Part shown: positions 24,014 through 33,782 of the stretch, piece by piece
How the letters are laid out: each line of letters begins with the position of its first letter
Numbering within the stretch: the first letter of the stretch is position 1
From: Methylophilus glucosoxydans
GTDB lineage: Bacteria; Pseudomonadota; Gammaproteobacteria; Burkholderiales; Methylophilaceae
Direction: 5' to 3'
DNA: 64,000 nucleotides
NCBI RefSeq assembly: GCF_042676145.1
Contig: NZ_JBHTJW010000003.1
Location: 248,001-312,000 of the forward strand
Made by a program: the position numbers and the translations under genes
Notes under the pieces: model-generated
Databases searched by the model: none
Told to the model about the DNA's origin: nothing
Seen by the model: only the letters and a program-made list of their open reading frames with translations

Positions 24014-26233
24014 ATGCAAAAACCAAGAAAAAAACTGATTGTCGTTGCGACGGCATTTTCATTACATGCCTATGCGCTACAGGGGCTGGCAGAAGACCAG
24101 TCTCAAGCGAGCAAGTCGGTGGCGCTGGATAAACTCGAAGTCCGTGGCATTTTGCCCGACCGCCTGGACTCCGTGCCGGGGTCATACGATTTAATTGATG
24201 AAAAAGCACTGATGGAGCGCCGCCCATTCTCAATTCAGGAAGCGTTGAACAATGTGCCTGGTGTGAATGTCGTTGGGGAGAATACATTTGGTTTGGGCGT
24301 GAATATCGGGATTCGGGGATTAAACCCTCGCCGGACTTCACGTACCTTGTTAATGGAAGATGGGATGCCTATCTTTCTGGCGCCTTATGGAGATCCGGCA
24401 GCGCATTACACCACACCGCTTGAGCGTGTACAGCGTATTGAAGTTGTAAAGGGGTCCGGCCAGATTCTTTATGGACCACAGACCGTGGGCGGCATGATCA
24501 ACTTCGTGACTCGGCCTGTGCCAACGGATGGACAAGTGCATGGAAATGTACAGGCGACGTTGGGTAACCATGACTTTAGCAGTCTTTACGGCACGATAGG
24601 CGCTGGTGATGAGCGTGGAGGACTGATGATAGATGCCCTACATAAAAAAGGCGATGGCATCCGCAAGCATCATGACTTTGAGATTCAGGAGTATACGGCG
24701 AAAGGACAGTTAAACTTGTCGGACCGACATACGTTGATTGCTAAAGCCAGTTATTTCCGCGAGGACTCGCATGTATCAGAAACCGGTTTGGGCCTTGTGG
24801 AGTATAACGAAGATAAGTATCAGGCACCTACTGGCAAGAATGATGTGTTTCAGCATGAGCGGACTACCTTTCAATTGCAGCACCTGTTTCAGGTCAATGA
24901 GCAGGTGAAATTGAGTACGCAAGCGTATTATGCAAAATCTGAACGGGCATCATTCAGGCAAATCAACAACCCAGGTGAAAATGCGGGTCGATCCCAACTG
25001 GAAAGATGTCCAGCAGGCATTGGCGGTAATGGTAACCCTAATCTGGCGTTAGCTGATCAATGCGGCGGGCGTTGGCGGCCACGTGAGTTTGAATATTGGG
25101 GGATTGAGCCACGTCTGGATATTCAACACAGCCTATTCGGGATCGAAAGTAATGCAGTATTGGGCTTCAGATATCATAAGGAAGACATCGATCGTAAACA
25201 ATATCGTGGTGATGACGCCCGTTTCCAACATCTGGGTTTTGCCCAAACGACCTTGCCACGAGAAGATATTAAAATTGAAGTAGAAGCAAAGTCCTATTAC
25301 GCACAGAATACCTTCTATGTTGGAGACTGGACATTTACGCCCGGTTTGAGACTAGAGGATATCCGGATTAAAACGGATGTGATGCGTGCAGATGGTAACC
25401 CCCAAAATAACCCTGAGTCCAAGTTAACGAATAATCAAACTAAGTTATTGCCAGGATTGGGTTTGACCTGGAATGGCTTTGAGAAAACAACTTTATTTGC
25501 GGGTGTGCACAAAGGTTTTGCACCACCACGTCCTGACCGTGACCTTTTTGCTGAAAATGGTGCGAATACAGCCGTTGTGAGTAAAACCAAGCCAGAGGAG
25601 AGTATTAATTGGGAGTTAGGTTTAAGATCGAGTTTCTTTAAAGGCGTTACATTTGAGAGTACCTTATTCCACACGGTCTTTGATGATATTGTCGTCGCTG
25701 GGCCTGTACAGGGCACATTCATTAATGGTGGTCAGTCTGAACAGAATGGTATCGAGTTTGGTGGTCGAATTAATTTTGGGCAGATTTACAACACTTCGCA
25801 CAACTTCTACATCGCAGGCTCTTACACTAACTTGTTCACTGCTAAATTTAAAAAAACCAATGCAGCAGCTAATATTGTAGACGGTGATCGCTTGCCATAT
25901 GCCCCTCGGCATCTTGCTTCTTTAAGCTTTGGTTACGAGCATCCGGTTGGTCTTGATGCACGTATCGGGGTGGATTATGTGAGCCGTCAGGAAGAGGATG
26001 TGTCCTTCAGAGCCGGCCGTAATAGTGCGAATGTATTGCGAGGGGTGACAGGTGATATTCCATCTTACGCGCTCATTAACGCGACTGTGAATTACAGACC
26101 GGTTGGGAGTCGCATGACTTATTTTGCTAGCGCTTATAATCTGGGTGATCGCGAATATCTTGCTAGCCGTGTCGATGGTATGGTGGCAGGACGCCAGCGT
26201 CAGGTGTTTGGTGGCATACGTTACGATTTCTAA
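24014..26233 (+). CDS. TonB-dependent outer-membrane receptor, FecA-like
   Basis: A 739-residue outer-membrane receptor, probably importing a ferric chelate such as ferric citrate or another siderophore. The frame is open from 23963, but MQKPRKKLIVVATAFSLHAY at 24014 starts a proper signal peptide (to about residue 30). The plug domain follows with LDKLEVRG, GVNIGIRGLNPRRTSRT and VEVVKGSG-like IEVVKGSGQILYGPQT; the beta-barrel ends in FGGIRYDF with a terminal Phe, as required for BAM insertion. There is no N-terminal signalling domain and no adjacent sigma/anti-sigma genes, so regulation by surface signalling is unlikely. A bidirectional terminator follows. Confidence 0.87.
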   Translation: MQKPRKKLIVVATAFSLHAYALQGLAEDQSQASKSVALDKLEVRGILPDRLDSVPGSYDLIDEKALMERRPFSIQEALNNVPGVNVVGENTFGLGVNIGIRGLNPRRTSRTLLMEDGMPIFLAPYGDPAAHYTTPLERVQRIEVVKGSGQILYGPQTVGGMINFVTRPVPTDGQVHGNVQATLGNHDFSSLYGTIGAGDERGGLMIDALHKKGDGIRKHHDFEIQEYTAKGQLNLSDRHTLIAKASYFREDSHVSETGLGLVEYNEDKYQAPTGKNDVFQHERTTFQLQHLFQVNEQVKLSTQAYYAKSERASFRQINNPGENAGRSQLERCPAGIGGNGNPNLALADQCGGRWRPREFEYWGIEPRLDIQHSLFGIESNAVLGFRYHKEDIDRKQYRGDDARFQHLGFAQTTLPREDIKIEVEAKSYYAQNTFYVGDWTFTPGLRLEDIRIKTDVMRADGNPQNNPESKLTNNQTKLLPGLGLTWNGFEKTTLFAGVHKGFAPPRPDRDLFAENGANTAVVSKTKPEESINWELGLRSSFFKGVTFESTLFHTVFDDIVVAGPVQGTFINGGQSEQNGIEFGGRINFGQIYNTSHNFYIAGSYTNLFTAKFKKTNAAANIVDGDRLPYAPRHLASLSFGYEHPVGLDARIGVDYVSRQEEDVSFRAGRNSANVLRGVTGDIPSYALINATVNYRPVGSRMTYFASAYNLGDREYLASRVDGMVAGRQRQVFGGIRYDF

Positions 26234-26246
26234 TCGTAACGTCCAT

Positions 26247-26275
26247 AAAAAAAGCCCGCAACTTGCGGGCTTTTT
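26247..26275. terminator. Bidirectional rho-independent terminator between the TonB receptor and adk
   Basis: AAAAAGCCCGCA, an ACT loop, and TGCGGGCTTTTT form a perfect 12-bp stem, with T-runs on both strands. It separates the convergent receptor and adk genes. Confidence 0.93.
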
Positions 26276-26287
26276 GATTTGAAGAAA

Positions 26288-26941
26288 TTATTTCAATGCT
26301 ACAAAGATTTCTTCTTTAATGGTATTCAATTCACCCAGGCCATTGACCTTGACGTATTGCGGCGCACCACTGACGCCGGATTTGGCCCAATCAGAATAGT
26401 AGCCGATCAGTTGCTCGGTCTGGTTGTGGTAAACCTCAAGACGCTTTAATACCACTTCTTCCTTGTCATCATCGCGTTGTACCAGGTCTTCGCCGGTGAC
26501 ATCATCTTTGCCTTCCACTTTTGGTGGGTTGAATTTGACATGGTAGGTACGACCTGAAGCCGGGTGGCTGCGGCGGCCACTCATGCGCTCAACGATGGCA
26601 GCGTCCGGCACATCAATCTCAACCACGTAGTCAATGCCTACGCCGGCCTGTTTCATGGCTTCGGCTTGCGGAATGGTGCGCGGAAAGCCGTCAAACAGGA
26701 AACCATTGGCGCAGTCGGCATCTTTAATGCGTTCCTTAACCAGGCCGATAATGACTTCGTCTGGTACCAGGCCGCCTGCATCCATGAATTTTTTGGCTTC
26801 AAGACCTAATTGGGTGCCTGCCTTGACTGCTGCGCGCAACATATCGCCGGTGGAAATTTGCGGAATATTGAATTTTTCTTTGATAAAGGTAGCTTGTGTC
26901 CCTTTACCGGCACCAGGGGCGCCCAGCAGAATCAAACGCAT
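26288..26941 (-). CDS. adk: Adenylate kinase
   Basis: A 217-residue enzyme interconverting ATP + AMP and 2 ADP. The P-loop GAPGAGKGTQ is at residues 7-16, the AMP-binding STGDMLR and GFPRTIPQA follow, and the long-form LID (RRSHPASGRTYH) lacks zinc-binding cysteines. The frame also allows a TTG four codons upstream, but a GGAG ribosome site lies eight bases before the ATG at 26941, which fixes the start. Confidence 0.97.
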   Translation of the reverse strand: MRLILLGAPGAGKGTQATFIKEKFNIPQISTGDMLRAAVKAGTQLGLEAKKFMDAGGLVPDEVIIGLVKERIKDADCANGFLFDGFPRTIPQAEAMKQAGVGIDYVVEIDVPDAAIVERMSGRRSHPASGRTYHVKFNPPKVEGKDDVTGEDLVQRDDDKEEVVLKRLEVYHNQTEQLIGYYSDWAKSGVSGAPQYVKVNGLGELNTIKEEIFVALK

Positions 26942-27097
26942 AACATGCTCCAAAAATGGGTAAGAATAAAAAAACAGAATTATATCAGGCTCTGTTTTAA
27001 AGCAGATTTAAAATCAGCTTAAGGCTGCACACAATCGCAAATTGGCTAGCCTCTGCTAAGTGACTATTTTGTTATTAACTTGTTGATATGAATGGTT

Positions 27098-27877
27098 TTA
27101 TGATTGATTTTGGCTTGCCAGATAATTGCTGATCGCCACAAACTCGGCCACGCTGAGATTTTCGGCGCGTAACTGCGAATCGATATTCAACGCGCTGAAG
27201 CCTGCATCATCCAGCAGTCCTTTCAGCGTGTTGCGCAAGGTTTTGCGGCGCTGGCCAAACGCGGCGGTGACCACTTTGGCAAACAGGGCTTCGTCCGTCG
27301 CCGGGAAAGGCAGGCTGGCGTAAGGCACGCAGCGGACAAAGGCAGACTCGACTTTCGGTGCCGGATCAAAGGCTTCGGGCGGCACGGTGACCAGATATTC
27401 CATCTGCAAACGGTATTGCAGCATGACCGACAGGCGGCCATATTCAGCGTTGGAGGGGGCGGCGACCATACGCTCGACCACCTCTTTTTGCAGCATAAAG
27501 TGCATGTCTATAATCTGCGCCGTGTTCTCGAGCAGCTTGAACAGGATGGGGCTGGAGATGTTATAGGGCAGGTTGCCGACGACGCGGATGCGTTCACCCA
27601 GGGTGCCGAAGTCAAACTTGAGCACATCCGAATTATGGATGGTCATTTTTTTCGCCGGATAAAAGCCTTGCATCCATTGAATGATGTCACGGTCGATTTC
27701 GACGACGTGCAAGTGGTTCAGCTGTTTGAGCAAAGGCTGTGTCATGGCGCCCAGCCCAGGGCCGATTTCCACCATCAGATCCTCGGCTTGCGGATGAATG
27801 GCGTTGATCAGGCTCTGGATGATGCTCTGGTCGATCAGGAAGTTCTGACCAAACTTTTTCTTGGCGATATGTTTCAT
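27098..27877 (-). CDS. rsmA: 16S rRNA (adenine-1518/1519-N6,N6)-dimethyltransferase
   Basis: A 259-residue methyltransferase that dimethylates two adjacent adenines near the 3' end of 16S rRNA, a late step of small-subunit assembly. It has KKFGQNFLID at the N terminus, the SAM motif VEIGPGLGAMT and the catalytic NLPYNISSP. It overlaps pdxA by four bases (ATGA), which implies translational coupling, and is the last gene of lptD-surA-pdxA-rsmA. Confidence 0.97.
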   Translation of the reverse strand: MKHIAKKKFGQNFLIDQSIIQSLINAIHPQAEDLMVEIGPGLGAMTQPLLKQLNHLHVVEIDRDIIQWMQGFYPAKKMTIHNSDVLKFDFGTLGERIRVVGNLPYNISSPILFKLLENTAQIIDMHFMLQKEVVERMVAAPSNAEYGRLSVMLQYRLQMEYLVTVPPEAFDPAPKVESAFVRCVPYASLPFPATDEALFAKVVTAAFGQRRKTLRNTLKGLLDDAGFSALNIDSQLRAENLSVAEFVAISNYLASQNQS

Positions 27878-28872
27878 TTGTGGTGAGTCTTGCGGGTATG
27901 CGAAAGTGCAATGGCGAGCTGGATGGCGCTCAGCATGCTGCCGATATCGGCTTGACCGCTGCCCGCAATATCCAGCGCCGTGCCGTGATCGACCGAGGTG
28001 CGGATAATGGGCAAGCCCAGCGTCACATTGACACCTTGGCCAAAACTGGCATGTTTGAGCACGGCCAGGCCCTGATCATGGTACATGGCCAGAAACGCAT
28101 CGGCATGGGCCAGGTTTTTCTGCGAAAACATGGTATCTGCGGGCAGGGCGCCTACCAGTTGCATGCCCTCTGCGCGCAACTGTGTCAGCACCGGGTTAAT
28201 CGTGTCGATTTCTTCCATGCCCAGATAGCCATCTTCCCCTGCATGCGGGTTCAGTCCGGCGACATAGATGCGTGGTTGCGGGATGCCGAAGGTGTGTACC
28301 AGATCATGGTGCAAAATACGCAGCGTGGTGGTGAGCGAGGCTTGCGTAATGGCGGCGCTGACTTGGGTCAGTGGTAAATGGGTGGTCGCCAGAGCCACGC
28401 GCATGCCTCCCCCCACCAGCATCATCACTACTTGTGCAGTGCCTGTTTTTTCTGCCAGATATTCGGTGTGGCCAGTAAATGCAATGCCGGCTTCGTTAAT
28501 GATGCCTTTGTGCACGGGGGCGGTCACCATGGCATCAAATTCCCCGGTCTGGCAACCTGCCAGCGCGCGGTCCAGCATCTCTAGTACGGTGCGGCCATTC
28601 CGGGGATCCAGTTTGCCTGCTACGACGGGGGCGGCCGTTGGGATGGGCAGCACGGTCAGCGTGCCATCGCCTGCGTGGGAGTGAAGTGGCCGGACGTCCG
28701 TGTGTATGGTGAGTGGCATGCCCAGTTGCGCAGCGCGTGCCTGTAAAGCTTGCGGATCAGCCAGTACCACAATCTCTGCTGGCAGGGCGGTATGCGCCAG
28801 CTTGACGCAAACATCCAGGCCGATGCCTGCAGGCTCGCCAGACGTAATGGCAATTTTGGGCAAAGCGTTCAT
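27874..28872 (-). CDS. pdxA: 4-hydroxythreonine-4-phosphate dehydrogenase
   Basis: An NAD-dependent dehydrogenase of pyridoxal-phosphate synthesis, 332 residues from the preferred ATG at 28872 (MNALPKIAITSGEPAGIG). A GTG at 28908, directly after the surA stop, would add 12 residues and cannot be excluded. Conserved features include ITSGEPAGIG, GHTEYLAE, GLNPHAGEDG and YHDQGLAVLKH, with the metal-binding histidines. It overlaps rsmA by four bases and belongs to the lptD-surA-pdxA-rsmA operon. Confidence 0.95.
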   Translation of the reverse strand: MNALPKIAITSGEPAGIGLDVCVKLAHTALPAEIVVLADPQALQARAAQLGMPLTIHTDVRPLHSHAGDGTLTVLPIPTAAPVVAGKLDPRNGRTVLEMLDRALAGCQTGEFDAMVTAPVHKGIINEAGIAFTGHTEYLAEKTGTAQVVMMLVGGGMRVALATTHLPLTQVSAAITQASLTTTLRILHHDLVHTFGIPQPRIYVAGLNPHAGEDGYLGMEEIDTINPVLTQLRAEGMQLVGALPADTMFSQKNLAHADAFLAMYHDQGLAVLKHASFGQGVNVTLGLPIIRTSVDHGTALDIAGSGQADIGSMLSAIQLAIALSHTRKTHHK

Positions 28873-28908
28873 GGATGGTGCAGATGCGCCGGTTTCAGTG
28901 CGCTGCAC

Positions 28909-30228
28909 TTAAAACTTGTCTTCCAGCCGCATTTCGACAAACGCCTTGTCGCGCAACTCATGAACCCAGTCGTTGTAAGCTTCTTCAGCCTTGCGTGCAC
29001 GGATTTCCTGACGCGCTTTCAAGCGTTTGGATTCTTTGGACATGTCCTGTTTACGGCGCTCCAGCACCTGGATCAAATGCCAGCCAAACTGGCTACGGAC
29101 AGGGGCGCTGACTTCGTTGATGGCCAATTCTGCCATGGTTTTTTCAAATACCGGCACGGTGTCACCCGGGCTGATCCAACCTAAATCGCCACCGTTGGAG
29201 GCGCTGCCATCGTCCGAATACTGGCGTGCCATGTCCTGGAATGGTGTACCGTGGTCTATACGCTCTTTAATGCCTTCTATTTTCTGTCTTGCTTCCTTGT
29301 CCGACAACACCTCGTTCGGTTTGAGCAGAATATGGCGGACATGGGTCTGGTCAACAATCAGCGTACTGGCGCCCGCACGTCTTTCATTGAGTTTTAGAAT
29401 GTGCACCCCGCTTGCACTGCGGATTGGGCGAGAGATACCGCCTGGCTGCATGGTTTTAACCAGTTCAAGAAACTGGGCAGGCATCTGCTGACCACTGCGC
29501 CAGCCCAAGCCGCCGCCGTCCAGCGCATTTGGTGCATCGGAAAAGTTGGCCGAGGCTTTTTCAAAACTCATGCCGTCCGCCAGCGCTTTCATGATTTGTT
29601 CGGTACGTGCTTTGGCTTTTTGAATGTCGTCTGGGCCGCTGTCTTCGGGCAGGCGAATCAAAATCTGCGAGATGTTAAATTCATCCAGTTCGCCTTCTTT
29701 TTCCTGTGTCGTCAGGTAGTTATCAATTTCCGCTTCAGAAATATTTACTTTGTTATCAACATCGCGCTCGCGCAGACGGGCGATGATGATGTCATTGCGG
29801 ATATCTTCACGGAATTTGTAAAAGTTGGTGCCATCTTCTTCGAGCGCTTTTTTAAACGCAGGCAAGGTGAGGTTGTTTTGTTCGGCAATCCGGTCTATGG
29901 TTTTGTCCAACTGCGCATCATCCACCTTGATGCCGGTTTGCGCTGCGAGTTGCAATTGCAGGCTATCGACAATCAGCCGCTCCAAAATCTGTTTCTGCAA
30001 CGCTTCATCGGGCGGCAGGTCAGCGCCTTTTTTGAGCATTTGTGCTTTCACATATTCCATACGGTTCAGCATTTCACGCTCGGTAATCACGGATTGATCG
30101 ACCACGGCAATAATGCGGTCCATTTTTTCAATCGGTTTTTTTTCTGCCGCGAATAAGGCTGCAGACTGTCCTGTGATGAGCAAAGCGGTACTCAACGTGA
30201 GGATTAAATTCAGTATATGTTTCATCAT
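28909..30228 (-). CDS. surA: Periplasmic chaperone / peptidyl-prolyl isomerase SurA
   Basis: A 439-residue periplasmic chaperone for outer-membrane proteins. A signal peptide (residues 1-27, ending AALFA) precedes the N-terminal SurA chaperone domain, then two parvulin domains: one around 190-290 with NISQILIRLP and GGGLGWRSGQQMP, the other around 300-405 with VRHILLKPNE and GGDLGWISPGDTVP. The end ADEAY-type helix closes the chaperone core. It overlaps lptD by four bases; SurA helps fold LptD itself, so co-expression makes sense. Confidence 0.96.
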   Translation of the reverse strand: MMKHILNLILTLSTALLITGQSAALFAAEKKPIEKMDRIIAVVDQSVITEREMLNRMEYVKAQMLKKGADLPPDEALQKQILERLIVDSLQLQLAAQTGIKVDDAQLDKTIDRIAEQNNLTLPAFKKALEEDGTNFYKFREDIRNDIIIARLRERDVDNKVNISEAEIDNYLTTQEKEGELDEFNISQILIRLPEDSGPDDIQKAKARTEQIMKALADGMSFEKASANFSDAPNALDGGGLGWRSGQQMPAQFLELVKTMQPGGISRPIRSASGVHILKLNERRAGASTLIVDQTHVRHILLKPNEVLSDKEARQKIEGIKERIDHGTPFQDMARQYSDDGSASNGGDLGWISPGDTVPVFEKTMAELAINEVSAPVRSQFGWHLIQVLERRKQDMSKESKRLKARQEIRARKAEEAYNDWVHELRDKAFVEMRLEDKF

Positions 30229-32615
30229 TGCGCGTTCTGGTCTCTGTAAATTGCCGGGATATCATAAGTGCGCATATAAGTTGGGATATTGCGCTTGATC
30301 ACATTCAGCGGGTTGGCACCAATAGAGGTCAGCCCACCGAGTTCGAGTTGAAAAAACATGCCGTAGTTCGCATTGGCTGTGGCTGTTTGTACACGCTGCA
30401 TAACAGCACGTGCCTGCCAGCAGCCTGCATCATACTCAAGTCCGCCCAAAAACTGTACTGCGTTGTCGTCACGGATTGAGTAGTTCAAGCGGCTGATGCC
30501 GTACCAGCCCGAGCCTAATGGCCACTGGGCAGAGGTATCAATCTGTTCGAGGACATTCGCAGTATAGCGATAGCCGAAAGTAAACGATTTACCTGGTTCC
30601 GGGTTATAACGCAACAAGTAATTGTTGCGCTGCATATTGCTTCTTTCTGTATCGTATTGCCAGAAAGTATCCAGATTCAAGCGACTGGAGAGCCTTGCCG
30701 TGAAGCCAGCCAGAATGTCCGAGGATTTGCTGATACTGGTGGTGGTATTGGGTAGTGTGACTTTCTGGTCTTCAAAATAATAGCGCTGCGCCAGCGTACC
30801 ACTCAGGCGCTCAATGCCGGTTTCACTGTCAATCAGACGGCTGGTCAGGGCCAGCGTCATCTGGTTGGCATTATTGACACGGTCATCGCCACTAAACTGA
30901 TTTTCATAAAAAATCGAGTTCTGGTTCAAGGTGTTGAGCGAGGTGTCAAAAATCGGAAGCTTGCTCTGGTCTTTATAAGGGATATACACATAGTATGCCC
31001 GTGGTTCCAGCGTATGCGTATACGTGGTATCAAACAAGCTGGTCTGACGGTCAAAATACAGACCGGAATCCACGCTCGCGATAGGCAGCGTACGATTCAA
31101 CTGATTGTATTCTTGCGAATATCCTACCGGCGTATTGTTGCTCAAACTGTATTGCGTACTTTGCACACCAATTTTTGGCGTCACATAAGCGTAAGAGTTT
31201 TTCATCGGGTATGAAATCGAAGGGTAGACACTCATGCGACTGCCGCTAGGCTTGTCTACCATGCCATCCATGGTTTGAAAGTTAACGTATTGCGCTCCTG
31301 TCTGAACATGGAAACCTTTAAAATCATCGTTGTAGGTTAACGTAAGCTGAGGTAATCGCTGATAAACAAAAGAAACGTTATCCAGGTTTTGGTAGCGCTG
31401 AAGGATGCCGTTAAAGGTGACGTGCTCGCTGTTGTAATTGGCAAACACGGCTTGTTGCAAGTTCACGCGAGAAGTGACCTGAATCCGGGTCGCCAGGTCT
31501 GAAAAGTAAGTATCATCAGAAACCTTTTCAAAGCTGTAGCCGCCAGACCAGTGACTGCCAAAGCTTTGTAAATGCGTGAGCTTGGCGTAGTAACGGGTTT
31601 GCCCCGTCATGTTGTCTTTATCCAGATACTCCAGGTTGTTGATGCCGGAATAGGTTTCGCCCAGATAACGGAACTCTCCTTGCAGTTGCAGGCCGCGCTT
31701 GCTGAAGTAGTTGGTGGATACCGTGGCATCCATATCCGGGCTGATATTGATATAGTAAGGCGTTAAAAGCTGAAAACCGCTCCGTGAGGTCGAGCCCCAC
31801 AAGGGTGCCAGAAAGCCGCTTTTACGTTGGTTGTTATACGAAAAGCTCATCCAGGGCGTGTAGAGGATAGGCACCCCTTTAAATTCCACATAGGCATTGG
31901 TTGCCACGCCGGTTCTGGAGTAATCGTTCAGCTCCAGGCTATTTGTCTTGATATACCAGTCATCCACATCCGCTGCACAAGAGGTGTAGCTAGCGCCTTT
32001 CAGGCGCTTGATGTTCTGGCCTTCAAACAGTACCTGTTTGGCGGTGGCGCGAATGTTGTCAAATGCGTTGCTTTTGGTGCTGGCCTGGGTGCTGTAAGAC
32101 TGATTGTCTTCCAGATATCTTTTCGGGTCACTGAGTAAAATTGCCTGATCATTCAGCAAGGGACTACCGTCCTCATCGTTGGGCGGTGGCGGGCTACTTT
32201 TGAATTCAATGGATACATCACGCATTTCACCGATGTTTTCGCTCAGGCGCATGCGCAACATGGGGCCGGTGATTTTGGTTTGACCGGCGGTAATCACCGC
32301 ATTGCCTTCGACTTGCAATTCATCGTTCTGGATATCGTAGCGAATATCATCGCCCGTGACCTGTTGCCCGTCTTTGCGCATCACAGCGTTGCCCGTCGCA
32401 CGCATTTGACGGTCCATGCGCAGTTGCAGGGTGTCGCCTTCAATCTCAATCGCACCTGGCAAGGTGACCGCCTCTGCCAGCTGAATTTTTTCAGGGGCAG
32501 CCTCTTCCTCAGCGCGCAAGTGCTCAGGCGAGAGTGTGCCTATGGCCAGCAATGCCAGAATCAGGCGGATCCCGCGCTCCTGAAAAGTAGATGAGTGAAC
32601 GTGCAAGTTATTCAA
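30225..32615 (-). CDS. lptD: LPS-assembly outer-membrane protein LptD
   Basis: A 796-residue outer-membrane barrel that inserts LPS into the outer leaflet with LptE. A signal peptide is followed by the OstA/LptA-like jellyroll (ITQDDIRYD-type repeats such as VTGDDIRYDIQNDELQVEGNA, about 45-200) and a large beta-barrel with numerous aromatic-girdle strands. Only a TTG at 32615 is available as a start before the signal peptide; the exact start is uncertain. It leads the lptD-surA-pdxA-rsmA operon and is transcribed divergently from amgK. Confidence 0.95.
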   Translation of the reverse strand: MNNLHVHSSTFQERGIRLILALLAIGTLSPEHLRAEEEAAPEKIQLAEAVTLPGAIEIEGDTLQLRMDRQMRATGNAVMRKDGQQVTGDDIRYDIQNDELQVEGNAVITAGQTKITGPMLRMRLSENIGEMRDVSIEFKSSPPPPNDEDGSPLLNDQAILLSDPKRYLEDNQSYSTQASTKSNAFDNIRATAKQVLFEGQNIKRLKGASYTSCAADVDDWYIKTNSLELNDYSRTGVATNAYVEFKGVPILYTPWMSFSYNNQRKSGFLAPLWGSTSRSGFQLLTPYYINISPDMDATVSTNYFSKRGLQLQGEFRYLGETYSGINNLEYLDKDNMTGQTRYYAKLTHLQSFGSHWSGGYSFEKVSDDTYFSDLATRIQVTSRVNLQQAVFANYNSEHVTFNGILQRYQNLDNVSFVYQRLPQLTLTYNDDFKGFHVQTGAQYVNFQTMDGMVDKPSGSRMSVYPSISYPMKNSYAYVTPKIGVQSTQYSLSNNTPVGYSQEYNQLNRTLPIASVDSGLYFDRQTSLFDTTYTHTLEPRAYYVYIPYKDQSKLPIFDTSLNTLNQNSIFYENQFSGDDRVNNANQMTLALTSRLIDSETGIERLSGTLAQRYYFEDQKVTLPNTTTSISKSSDILAGFTARLSSRLNLDTFWQYDTERSNMQRNNYLLRYNPEPGKSFTFGYRYTANVLEQIDTSAQWPLGSGWYGISRLNYSIRDDNAVQFLGGLEYDAGCWQARAVMQRVQTATANANYGMFFQLELGGLTSIGANPLNVIKRNIPTYMRTYDIPAIYRDQNAQ

Positions 32616-32750
32616 AGAGTGATCGTTTCGGTCAGGCCTGCCGTTGGCAGCGCAATTATTGCGGCGAATTTTGGGATGTTAGCCCGATGCCTTGTTTCAA
32701 TTGCGCTATATTATTCATGAAAACGCTTAAAAAGTCATTTTTCCCTTAAA

Positions 32751-33782
32751 ATGGCTGCCGCATTTTCATCGCAGCGGCCACCAGACAGGCCTATTCAAGA
32801 TTTGGGATATTTTGTGGATAGAACACAGCACCTTCAGCAATGGCTGACAGACGTACTTCAGCAACCCTTTACGCTCAGCACGGCTTCTGCCGATGCCAGT
32901 TTCCGTCGCTATTTCCGCGTGCATCTGGCCGCAGAAACCCTGATTGCCATGGATGCGCCACCGCCCCAGGAGGATTGCCGTCCTTTTGTCCGCGTGGCCA
33001 AGCAGTTACTGGCCGCAGGGTTGAATGTGCCCAAGATTCTCGCGCAAGACCTGGAACAAGGGTTTTTGCTGCTCAGTGATCTGGGCAATGACACCTATTT
33101 GTCGCAGCTCAATGCCGGCAATGCCAAAGCCTTATATGCTGATGCATGCCAGGCCTTGATCAAGATGCAACTGGCGACCCAGCCCGCCGCTTTGCCGCCT
33201 TATGACAGTGCGTTGCTCATGCGTGAGTTACAGTTGTTCCCCGAATGGTATGTGGGCAAGCATTTGGGCAAAACGCTGACCCCGGAGCAGCAAGCGGTGA
33301 TGGACAAGACATTTGCCTTGCTGGTCGACAATATTTTGCAGCAGCCACAAGTGACCGTGCATAGAGACTATCACTCGCGCAACTTGATGGTTACCGCCGA
33401 GCATAATCCCGGCGTGCTTGATTTTCAGGATGCCGTGATCGGGGCGATTACTTATGACCTGGTTTCGCTGTTCAAGGATGCCTATATCCACTGGGATGAA
33501 GAAATCATGATGGATTGGGTGGTCCGTTATTGGCAGTCTGCCAAGCAGGCGGGATTGCCCGTGAATACTGATTTTGGTGAGTTTTATCGTGATTTTGAAT
33601 GGATGGGCGCTCAGCGGCATATCAAGGTGCTGGGGATTTTTGCGCGGCTGTATCACCGGGATGGCAAGGCGGGCTATCTCAAGGATATGCCGCTGGTGAT
33701 GCAATATCTGCAAGCCGCTTGCGAGCGCTATGTCGAGTTGCGTCCTTTCTTCAAGTTGCTGAAGACGCTAGAGGCGGCATGA
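32751..33782 (+). CDS. amgK: N-acetylmuramate/N-acetylglucosamine 1-kinase
   Basis: A sugar kinase of the aminoglycoside-phosphotransferase fold, up to 343 residues. AmgK phosphorylates the anomeric hydroxyl of MurNAc and GlcNAc in the peptidoglycan recycling bypass that skips MurA and so lowers fosfomycin sensitivity. The kinase motifs VHRDYHSRNLMV (catalytic HRDxxxxN) near residue 205 and VLDFQDAVIGA (DFG-like) near 224 are visible. An ATG at 32751 lacks a ribosome site; a GTG at 32814 is an alternative start closer to family length. It overlaps murU by four bases, the expected next enzyme. Confidence 0.92.
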   Translation: MAAAFSSQRPPDRPIQDLGYFVDRTQHLQQWLTDVLQQPFTLSTASADASFRRYFRVHLAAETLIAMDAPPPQEDCRPFVRVAKQLLAAGLNVPKILAQDLEQGFLLLSDLGNDTYLSQLNAGNAKALYADACQALIKMQLATQPAALPPYDSALLMRELQLFPEWYVGKHLGKTLTPEQQAVMDKTFALLVDNILQQPQVTVHRDYHSRNLMVTAEHNPGVLDFQDAVIGAITYDLVSLFKDAYIHWDEEIMMDWVVRYWQSAKQAGLPVNTDFGEFYRDFEWMGAQRHIKVLGIFARLYHRDGKAGYLKDMPLVMQYLQAACERYVELRPFFKLLKTLEAA